Both the position numbers and the translations under genes were made by a program. Under the pieces are notes generated by a model, which did not search any database, was not told the DNA's origin, and saw only the letters and a program-made list of their open reading frames with translations. Shown here piece by piece: positions 9,812 through 16,848 of a DNA stretch of 64,000 nucleotides. The stretch is from Pelagirhabdus alkalitolerans (GTDB lineage Bacteria > Bacillota > Bacilli > Bacillales > Amphibacillaceae). The DNA lies in the NCBI RefSeq assembly GCF_900096905.1, contig NZ_FMYI01000003.1, forward strand, positions 62,001 through 126,000, written 5' to 3'. Position 1 is the first letter of the stretch. Each line of letters begins with the position of its first letter.

Positions 9812-9842
9812 AAAGAAGGAGTTCAAAACTCCTTCTTTTTTT
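9812..9842 (+). terminator. Rho-independent terminator after pyk
   Basis: A near-perfect hairpin AAAGAAGGAGTT / AACTCCTTCTTT followed by a T run; it closes the pfkA-pyk operon. Confidence 0.85.
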
Positions 9843-9891
9843 ATGGAAAAAGAAAGGTTTATGAAAGCAAAATTTTAAAGGACGTGCTTAC

Positions 9892-10287
9892 ATGTTTAAA
9901 TGGATTTTTCTATTACTAATTATCATGCCAGCTTTGGAGATTGGCGTGTTTATTTGGGCAGGCGGTCGTATTGGTGCTTGGTCTGTTATCGGTTTTATTG
10001 TTTTGACGGGATTCGTAGGTGCTACATTAGCTAAACAACAAGGGGTTCAAACACTTAGAAAGGCTCAATCTGATATGCAATATCAACAACTACCTAAAGA
10101 GGCTATATTTGACGGTATATGTATATTAATAGGGGGGATTGTTCTTTTAACTCCTGGGTTTATTACAGATGCGATCGGTTTTTTATTGTTAATTCCTTTC
10201 ACGCGTACCCCATTAAAAAATGCACTAAAAACACTTATTCAACAAATGATTGCCAATCAAAGTGTTATGATCTATAGACGATTTTAA
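9892..10287 (+). CDS. fxsA: FxsA family membrane protein
   Basis: A 131-aa membrane protein with hydrophobic segments at about residues 2-20, 27-45 and 75-100. It carries the FxsA pattern (PALEIGVFIWAGGRIGAWSV near the N-terminus and LTPGFITDAIGFLLLIP near residue 84). In E. coli FxsA reduces exclusion of phage T7 by the F plasmid; its normal role is not known. An AAAGGA site precedes the ATG by 10 bases. It converges on ytvI with a 4-base overlap of the two stop codons. It sits between pyk and ytvI as in B. subtilis. Confidence 0.9.
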   Translation: MFKWIFLLLIIMPALEIGVFIWAGGRIGAWSVIGFIVLTGFVGATLAKQQGVQTLRKAQSDMQYQQLPKEAIFDGICILIGGIVLLTPGFITDAIGFLLLIPFTRTPLKNALKTLIQQMIANQSVMIYRRF

Positions 10288-11405
10288 TTTTTAGGGTTAT
10301 AGCCGTACTTAACATAATTAACGATTTGTTTATCAATTTGTGATAAACGAATGGTTTGAATTAGAATAATAAATAGTGGTGTTAATAAGATGCCCCAAAC
10401 ATCAAATAATCGGTAGGAAAAAAAACCGATTGAAATAAGAAATAGAGGTTTTAAATTCATTGATTTCGCCATTAAATGTGGTTCAAGAATGTGGTGACTA
10501 AGTAAAACTGTCGTATACATGCAGGCAAGAATTATCACAACTTGATAGTGTCCACTAAGTGCTGCGTAGACAATCCAAGGCCATATTAAAATCCCGACCC
10601 CAATAAAGGGAATCCAATCAAAAAACCCCAGTATAATAGCGAGAACAAATGCATATTCGGCTGTTATAAATAGAAATCCAACGAGTAGGATGCAGGTCGT
10701 AACACAAGAAATCAGACATTGTGTTTTTATATATGCAAACAAGGTTTGTTTGAATGGTAACACCAATGATTCTATCGTTTGAATTAATGGGCTTAGACTA
10801 GGTTTATTTATAGAACGCATGACAAAGTGCCAATCTTTACATAGTAAAAAAGTCAAAATTATAACAATGAGCGTTGTCGATGTTAATTGTAAAATCGAAA
10901 TGATCCCGTCTGCTAAAGTTAAAAATAATGTTGAAAATATATCTTTAATGCCGTTTTGAATTGTATTAGAAATGTTTTGTGTGATGTCATCACTAAAATA
11001 ATGGGTTAACTGTAATTTGTCTAAAGACACATTGAGGCCTTGTTCTAATCTACTTGTGAGTGATTTTATGTGTTGAAAGGTTACTTTAAAGGTTTGGTTA
11101 ATGGATTGTGGTGAAATCTCTACTAATTGATGTAATTGAGAGAGAATAAAAAAACCGACTTGTCTAAGCAAAATGCCAGCGCATAGAAGAGAGCCTACTA
11201 TGCTTAGTAAACTTGCCCACAGACGATTGAGCTGTGTCATACGCATGATGATCGTAATTGGCTTTTGTAATAAAGAACTTAATAAAATAACAAAAACAAA
11301 CGGCATGAGGTAATGATAAGTAAATAAAAACCCATAATAGATGCCAAAACATATGATAATGCTTAAAAGTAAACGAGCTATGATACGTTGTTTAGAAGAT
11401 AGCAT
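10284..11405 (-). CDS. ytvI: YtvI family sporulation-associated AI-2E type permease
   Basis: A 373-aa protein of the AI-2E/UPF0118 transporter family with about seven or eight membrane segments: two near the N-terminus, one near 70, and a C-terminal cluster from about 205 to 350. A soluble amphipathic region lies at 90-150. The IPFIGVGILIWPW segment near 270 is typical of the family. The length matches B. subtilis YtvI (371). The substrate is unknown; some relatives are Na+/H+ antiporters. The start has GGAGG 10 bases upstream. It is transcribed against fxsA and diverges from the ytwI-citZ-icd unit. Confidence 0.85.
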   Translation of the reverse strand: MLSSKQRIIARLLLSIIICFGIYYGFLFTYHYLMPFVFVILLSSLLQKPITIIMRMTQLNRLWASLLSIVGSLLCAGILLRQVGFFILSQLHQLVEISPQSINQTFKVTFQHIKSLTSRLEQGLNVSLDKLQLTHYFSDDITQNISNTIQNGIKDIFSTLFLTLADGIISILQLTSTTLIVIILTFLLCKDWHFVMRSINKPSLSPLIQTIESLVLPFKQTLFAYIKTQCLISCVTTCILLVGFLFITAEYAFVLAIILGFFDWIPFIGVGILIWPWIVYAALSGHYQVVIILACMYTTVLLSHHILEPHLMAKSMNLKPLFLISIGFFSYRLFDVWGILLTPLFIILIQTIRLSQIDKQIVNYVKYGYNPKN

Positions 11406-11534
11406 TAAAAAAGCGCCTCCGTTGATCCCATGTTAAACATAAAGTGCAAATAAATGTTTCAAAGTTTTCTATTCGTGACAATTTATGATAAAATAAGATT
11501 CAGTCAATGAAAAGTTAAATTAAGGAGAACACCC

Positions 11535-11999
11535 ATGTTTAATCAATCTAGTTTGTTCTTATTGATTCTATTTATTTTAGGGTTAATAGGACGTAATCAG
11601 CCGATTATTATAGCGGTATACATTTTGTTTGGTATTCAACTTTTACGCATGGATCATAAAGTGTTCCCTATTCTACAAGATCGAGGAATGACCGTTGGTG
11701 TGACCATCATTACATTATCTGTTCTCATTCCTATTGCAACAGGTGAGATCGGTTTTAAAGAACTTATAGACAGTGTTCGAAATTATTATGGTTGGATTGC
11801 ATTAGGATCTGGGATGTTTGTTGCGATTGTTGCAAGAGGTGGTCTTGATCTATTAGCAAACGATCCACACTTAACAACAGCACTTATAATGGGAACAATC
11901 ATAGCGGTTGTCCTATTCCAAGGTGTTGCCGTTGGACCGTTAATTGGAGCAGGGATTGCATATATGATTATGCAAATCGTTGATTTTTTTATTGCTTGA
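11535..11999 (+). CDS. ytwI: DUF441 family membrane protein YtwI
   Basis: A 154-aa integral membrane protein with four hydrophobic segments (about 5-35, 52-72, 83-105, 112-150), matching the DUF441/UPF0756 family. Its function is not known. AAGGAGAA precedes the ATG by 8 bases. Only 24 bases separate it from citZ, so the two are probably co-transcribed, as in B. subtilis. The conserved linkage with citrate synthase may reflect a shared promoter rather than a shared function. Confidence 0.85.
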   Translation: MFNQSSLFLLILFILGLIGRNQPIIIAVYILFGIQLLRMDHKVFPILQDRGMTVGVTIITLSVLIPIATGEIGFKELIDSVRNYYGWIALGSGMFVAIVARGGLDLLANDPHLTTALIMGTIIAVVLFQGVAVGPLIGAGIAYMIMQIVDFFIA

Positions 12000-12023
12000 T
12001 TTTTGTGGTAAAGGAGAGATTTT

Positions 12024-13139
12024 ATGACAACATCGAAAGGTTTAGAAGGTGTGATTGTTGCAGAAACAGATATTTCGTCTATTGTTGGCGATCAACTTAC
12101 ATATGTTGGGTACACAATCGATGATCTAGCAGAGAATGCATTATTTGAAGAGGTCGTTTTTCTATTGTGGCACAAACGGCTCCCAAAGCAAGATGAATTA
12201 ACTGAATTTAGTGAAAAATTGTTTTCTGCTATGACGATTTCAGATGATATTTTTAACCATCTAGAAATGATGGTTAAAAATGAAGCAACGCCTATGGATG
12301 TCTTAAGAACGGCTGTTTCATTATTAGGGGTATATGATACACAAAATAATTATACAGACGAAACGATCAATTTTGAGCGTGCAATTTATCTTCAAGGTCA
12401 AATGGCAGCCATTATAACAACGTATTCGAGGTTAAGAGAGAACCAAGAACTCGTGACGCCGAAAAAAACATACACGTATGCTGAGAATTTTCTTCATATG
12501 CTTAATGGAACGGATATTACGCCACTTGAATCTGAGGCATTTAATAAAGCTTTAGTCTTGCATGCTGATCATGAATTAAATGCATCAACATTCACATCTA
12601 GAGTATGTGTGGCTACATTATCCGATCTATATTCAGGTATGACATCGGCAATAGGCGCATTAAAAGGCCCTCTACATGGTGGCGCGAATGAACAAGTGAT
12701 AAACATGTTGATGGAAATTCAAGAAGTCGACCAGGCAATTCCGTATATTAAAGAGAAGATAGCCAATAAAGAAAAGATTATGGGCATGGGTCATCGTGTT
12801 TATAAATCTGGCGATCCAAGAGCCAAGCATTTAAAGGACATGTCCAAAAAGCTAACAAGTAAAGTTGGCCAAGAAAAATGGTATCAAATGAGTGAAAAAA
12901 TAGAATCTTATATTAAAGAGCATAAAGGTTTACCAGCAAATGTCGATTTTTATTCTGCATCAGTTTATCATAGTATGGGGATTAAACATGATCTTTTCAC
13001 CCCTATTTTTGCAATGAGCAGAACCTCAGGATGGGTGGCCCATATGCTTGAGCAATACAGAAATAATCGTTTAATCCGACCGAGAGCTGAATATGTAGGT
13101 CCGACTGATCAATCTTACAAACCCATTCATGAACGCTAA
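12024..13139 (+). CDS. citZ: Citrate synthase
   Basis: Condenses acetyl-CoA and oxaloacetate to citrate. The 371-aa protein matches B. subtilis CitZ (372) in length and motifs: LHADHELNASTFTSRV near residue 182, GPLHGGANE near 217, MGHRVYKSGDPRA near 255 and the catalytic aspartate region DLFTPIFAMSRTSGW near 320. AAAGGAGA lies 7 bases before the ATG. It stands 42 bases upstream of icd. Unlike in B. subtilis, no malate dehydrogenase gene follows icd. Confidence 0.97.
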   Translation: MTTSKGLEGVIVAETDISSIVGDQLTYVGYTIDDLAENALFEEVVFLLWHKRLPKQDELTEFSEKLFSAMTISDDIFNHLEMMVKNEATPMDVLRTAVSLLGVYDTQNNYTDETINFERAIYLQGQMAAIITTYSRLRENQELVTPKKTYTYAENFLHMLNGTDITPLESEAFNKALVLHADHELNASTFTSRVCVATLSDLYSGMTSAIGALKGPLHGGANEQVINMLMEIQEVDQAIPYIKEKIANKEKIMGMGHRVYKSGDPRAKHLKDMSKKLTSKVGQEKWYQMSEKIESYIKEHKGLPANVDFYSASVYHSMGIKHDLFTPIFAMSRTSGWVAHMLEQYRNNRLIRPRAEYVGPTDQSYKPIHER

Positions 13140-13181
13140 TCGTTAGCGTTTAATATATACTATTATTTAGGAGGAATAAAC

Positions 13182-14456
13182 ATGTCAAAAGGACAAAAAA
13201 TTACAGTTGAAAATGGTGTTGTTCAAACACCAAACGAAGCAATTATACCGTTCATCGAAGGTGATGGAACTGGTGCAGATATTTGGGCAGCAGCTAAGCG
13301 TGTTTTAGAAGGGGCTGTCAAAAAAGCCTATAGCGGAGAAAAAGGCATTGTCTGGAAAGAAGTATTGGCTGGTGAGAAAGCCTATAACCAAACAGGTGAG
13401 TGGTTACCTGAAGAAACGTTGGAAGCTATTCGTGAATATAAAATCGCAATTAAGGGGCCTTTAACAACACCAATTGGTGGCGGTATTCGCTCGTTAAACG
13501 TTGCCTTACGTCAAAAGCTTGATTTATTTACTTGCCTCAGACCTGTTCGTTATTTTGATGGTGTTCCTTCTCCTGTTAAACGACCAGAGGATACAGATAT
13601 GGTGATCTTTAGAGAAAATACTGAGGACATTTATGCAGGAATTGAGTGGGAAAAAGGATCAGACGAGGTAAAGAAAGTCATTGATTTCTTAGAAAAAGAA
13701 ATGGATGTAAAAAATATTCGCTTCCCTGAAACGTCAGGTATTGGTGTTAAGCCAATTTCTGAAGAAGGAACTAAACGTATTGTAAAAGCAGCGATCGACT
13801 ATGCGATCAAAGAAGGTCGTAAAAGTGTCACGTTAGTCCATAAGGGTAATATTATGAAGTTTACTGAAGGTGCATTTAAAAATTGGGGCTATGAGCTTGC
13901 TGAAAAAGAATATGGTGATAAAGTCTTTACTTGGAAAGAGTATGATGAGATCGTAGAAAAAGAAGGACGTGACGCGGCGAATAAAGCACAAGATGAAGCT
14001 GAAAAAGCGGGTAGAATTATTGTAAAAGATGCGATTGCTGATATCTTCTTACAACAAATATTAACGCGCCCGAAAGAGTTTGATGTTGTCGCTACGATGA
14101 ACCTTAACGGTGACTATGTTTCAGATGCCCTTGCAGCACAAGTAGGCGGTATTGGAATTGCACCAGGTGCAAACATCAACTATGAAACAGGTCATGCCAT
14201 TTTTGAAGCAACGCATGGTACAGCTCCAAAATACGCAGGGTTAGATAAAGTGAACCCTTCATCAGTTATCCTTTCTGGTGTTCTAATGCTTGAACACTTA
14301 GGATGGAACGAAGCAGCGGATCTCATTACGAAGTCAATGGATAAAACGATTGGTTCTAAAGTTGTAACGTATGACTTTGCACGATTAATGGATGGTGCGA
14401 CTGAAGTTAAGACAAGCGAATTTGCTGATGCATTAATTGAAAATATGGACGCTTAA
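13182..14456 (+). CDS. icd: NADP-dependent isocitrate dehydrogenase
   Basis: Oxidative decarboxylation of isocitrate to 2-oxoglutarate with NADP+. The 424-aa protein has the length of B. subtilis Icd (423) and the motifs FIEGDGTGADIW near residue 23, GGGIRSLNVALRQKLDLF near 98 with the regulatory serine, FRENTEDIYAG near 140, the metal-binding NLNGDYVSDALAAQVGG near 305 and HGTAPKYAG near 345. AGGAGGAA stands 7 bases upstream. A long terminator follows directly; mdh is absent at this position. Confidence 0.97.
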   Translation: MSKGQKITVENGVVQTPNEAIIPFIEGDGTGADIWAAAKRVLEGAVKKAYSGEKGIVWKEVLAGEKAYNQTGEWLPEETLEAIREYKIAIKGPLTTPIGGGIRSLNVALRQKLDLFTCLRPVRYFDGVPSPVKRPEDTDMVIFRENTEDIYAGIEWEKGSDEVKKVIDFLEKEMDVKNIRFPETSGIGVKPISEEGTKRIVKAAIDYAIKEGRKSVTLVHKGNIMKFTEGAFKNWGYELAEKEYGDKVFTWKEYDEIVEKEGRDAANKAQDEAEKAGRIIVKDAIADIFLQQILTRPKEFDVVATMNLNGDYVSDALAAQVGGIGIAPGANINYETGHAIFEATHGTAPKYAGLDKVNPSSVILSGVLMLEHLGWNEAADLITKSMDKTIGSKVVTYDFARLMDGATEVKTSEFADALIENMDA

Positions 14457-14472
14457 ACAAAATAGATTCACC

Positions 14473-14529
14473 AAAACCCACCTTTTATATGTAATGTAAT
14501 TACCATTACTTTTATAAAAGGTGGGTTTT
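14473..14529 (+). terminator. Long terminator hairpin after icd
   Basis: A perfect 17-bp outer stem (AAAACCCACCTTTTATA / TATAAAAGGTGGGTTTT) encloses a 6-bp inner stem GTAATG / CATTAC. The outer arm supplies the U-rich 3' end. Because both ends are A/T rich it could act in either direction. Confidence 0.75.
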
Positions 14530-14574
14530 ATATGTTTAATCAAAACGACTTTGTATACATAATCTTATCGATTA

Positions 14575-14598
14575 TTTACATAATATTAATATTGTAAA
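14575..14598. promoter_or_regulatory. Inverted repeat upstream of phoP
   Basis: TTTACA and TGTAAA are arranged as a dyad with 12 bases between them, about 100 bases upstream of phoP in an otherwise A/T-rich intergenic region. TTTACA-like hexamers resemble PhoP binding repeats (TTAACA-type), and phoPR is autoregulated in B. subtilis. The assignment as an operator is inference. Confidence 0.35.
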
Positions 14599-14693
14599 CA
14601 AAATTTTACTTATTAATTGTATAAGATCAATTCACTTTCAATTTTCAAACGTGTATGATGAAAGTACGAGAGATGAGAGGGGGACGTGTATTT

Positions 14694-15389
14694 ATGGCAG
14701 AGAAAATTTTAATAGTAGATGATGAAGAATCAATTGTGACATTACTAGAATACACGATTCAAAAAGCAGGTTTTCAGACAGAAGTGGCCTACGATGGCAT
14801 TGAAGCGATCCGAAAGGCGACAACAGAGAGCTATGACTTTATAGTATTAGACTTAATGCTTCCGGGTGTTGAAGGTACAGAAGTTTGCAAACGACTTAGA
14901 CAGCATAAAGTTGATACGCCCATTTTAATGTTAACAGCTAAAGATGAAGAAATTGATAAAATATTAGGCTTAGAACTTGGAGCTGACGATTATTTAACAA
15001 AACCGTTCAGTCCTAAAGAAGTGGTCGCAAGAATTAAAGCCATTATGAGACGAGCGAGAAAGCAAGAAGAATCAACAGATGTTGTGTTGACGGTTGGGTC
15101 GCTTGTGATTTATCCAGAGCAGTATGAAGCGACGATTAATGATGAACAACTTAGTTTTACGAGAAAAGAATTTGAACTTTTGCTATATCTAGCACGTCAT
15201 GAAGGAAAAGTATTATCAAGAGATCAGCTTTTAAGTTCTGTGTGGAATTATGATTTTACCGGTGATACACGTATTGTAGACGTACATGTTAGTCATTTAC
15301 GTGAAAAAATCGAACCCGACACGAAACAGCCGATTTACATTAAAACGGTAAGAGGTTTAGGGTATAAAATGGAGGATCCATATAAATGA
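14694..15389 (+). CDS. phoP: Phosphate response regulator PhoP
   Basis: OmpR/PhoB-type response regulator of the phosphate starvation system. The 231-aa protein begins MAEKILIVDDEESIVTLLEY. The receiver domain has the acidic pair near residues 9-10, the phospho-acceptor D53 in LDLMLPG, the TA switch near 80 and K102 in TKPFSP. A winged-helix DNA-binding domain (about 130-230) ends VRGLGYKME. AGAGGGGG stands 10 bases before the ATG; an open frame 39 bases longer lacks a good site. The stop overlaps the phoR start (ATGA), so the pair is translationally coupled. Confidence 0.93.
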   Translation: MAEKILIVDDEESIVTLLEYTIQKAGFQTEVAYDGIEAIRKATTESYDFIVLDLMLPGVEGTEVCKRLRQHKVDTPILMLTAKDEEIDKILGLELGADDYLTKPFSPKEVVARIKAIMRRARKQEESTDVVLTVGSLVIYPEQYEATINDEQLSFTRKEFELLLYLARHEGKVLSRDQLLSSVWNYDFTGDTRIVDVHVSHLREKIEPDTKQPIYIKTVRGLGYKMEDPYK

Positions 15390-16756
15390 TGCGACATCCA
15401 AATCGAATGTTTATTCTATATGGCGTCGTGACTTTTATTCTATTTATAATCATGACCCTTATGATCGTGCCACTGACAACGGCTGGTGACCAAGTCATTG
15501 CGACGCTTGTTTTATTAGGAGCATTTGCTGTTCACCTTGTTTTGTATTATCAAGTCTACTTAAATTATATACGACCTGTTCAGATGACAAATCGTATTAT
15601 CGATGAACTGGTCAAAGGCAATTATCGAGTGAATGCAAATGAATCTTTTCACCAAGATACGGGTCACCTTGCTTATTCAGTTAACCGTTTAGCCAGACAT
15701 CTACAAAGCTTAAATCGGCAGGAAAAAATGCATTCCCGTCAGTTAAGAACCGTCATTGATAACATGGAAAGTGGTATCATGTTAATTGATTTTAAAGGTT
15801 ATGTTGATTTAGTAAATCGAAAATTTGTTGATCTATTTGGCAAAACGGAATCAAGTTATCATAATCAAATTTATTATGATGTGATGAAGCAAAAGAATGT
15901 ATATCAAGTTGTGCAAGAAGCGTTTTTATATGAACAAACTGTCAAAGATTCCATCATTGTATCAAAAGATGGATATAAGAATTATATTGAAATTGTTGGT
16001 GCACCATTCTTTAATGAAAGTGATGATATTAGAGGCGTTGTGCTTGTTTTTCATGATATTACTGATTTAAAAAAAGTAGAAGAGATGCGAAAAGATTTTG
16101 TAGCCAATGTGTCTCATGAGCTAAAAACACCAATGACATCGATCAAAGGTTTTGCGGAAACATTAATAGAAGATGATCAATTAGATCAATCGGTACGTCA
16201 TCACTTCTTGTCAATTATTTATAATGAGAGTACAAGACTACAAACGTTAATTGATGATTTACTAGAGTTATCTAAGATAGAAAAGGAAGGTTTTCAATTA
16301 ACGCGATTGCCTGTTGATATACACGCATTGATTAATAGTTGTTTAACCATAATTGAACCAATAGCGGAGAAAAAACAAATTAAGGTGATCAGTCGATTGG
16401 ACAAAAAGGTGACCATTCATGTTGATCACGATCGATTAAAACAAGTTATTTTAAATTTATTGTTTAATGCTGTTAGCTACACTCCAGAAAATGGTGAGAT
16501 TGTTATTGATGTGACGAATCAAGATCACTGGTTTAACCTTAGTATACAAGATAATGGTATTGGTATTCCAAATGATTTAAAAAATCGAATTTTTGAGCGT
16601 TTTTATCGTGTTGATAAGGCGAGAAGCCGAGAGACAGGTGGAACAGGACTTGGTTTAGCAATTGTTAAGCATATTGTCGAAGCACATGGTGGCTTTATTG
16701 AAGTTGAAAGTGAATTGAATAAAGGATCCACCTTTACGGTATCGATTCCTGATTAA
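15386..16756 (+). CDS. phoR: Phosphate sensor histidine kinase PhoR, short-sensor form
   Basis: Membrane histidine kinase partner of PhoP, 456 aa. Two membrane helices (about 8-30 and 37-58) are joined by an external loop of only a few residues. Then come a HAMP-like linker (60-115), a cytoplasmic PAS domain (about 120-225), the HisKA box with H244 in VSHELKTP, and a HATPase domain with DNGIGIP near 388 and GGTGLGLAI near 412. B. subtilis PhoR (579 aa) has a large extracytoplasmic domain that is missing here. The position next to PhoP and the kinase type support the name; WalK-like kinases are the alternative. Two tandem ATGs (15386, 15389) are possible starts. Confidence 0.88.
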   Translation: MMRHPNRMFILYGVVTFILFIIMTLMIVPLTTAGDQVIATLVLLGAFAVHLVLYYQVYLNYIRPVQMTNRIIDELVKGNYRVNANESFHQDTGHLAYSVNRLARHLQSLNRQEKMHSRQLRTVIDNMESGIMLIDFKGYVDLVNRKFVDLFGKTESSYHNQIYYDVMKQKNVYQVVQEAFLYEQTVKDSIIVSKDGYKNYIEIVGAPFFNESDDIRGVVLVFHDITDLKKVEEMRKDFVANVSHELKTPMTSIKGFAETLIEDDQLDQSVRHHFLSIIYNESTRLQTLIDDLLELSKIEKEGFQLTRLPVDIHALINSCLTIIEPIAEKKQIKVISRLDKKVTIHVDHDRLKQVILNLLFNAVSYTPENGEIVIDVTNQDHWFNLSIQDNGIGIPNDLKNRIFERFYRVDKARSRETGGTGLGLAIVKHIVEAHGGFIEVESELNKGSTFTVSIPD

Positions 16757-16791
16757 TAAAACGAGTGTTCAACACTCGTTTTATTTTTTTT
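16755..16791 (+). terminator. Rho-independent terminator after phoR
   Basis: A 13-bp perfect stem AATAAAACGAGTG / CACTCGTTTTATT with loop TTCAA, followed by a T run. It begins inside the phoR stop codon. Confidence 0.88.
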
Positions 16792-16848
16792 AAATCGCTG
16801 CAAAACATGGTAAGATGTGTTTAGGTAATGATGAAAAGGAGAATTAAG

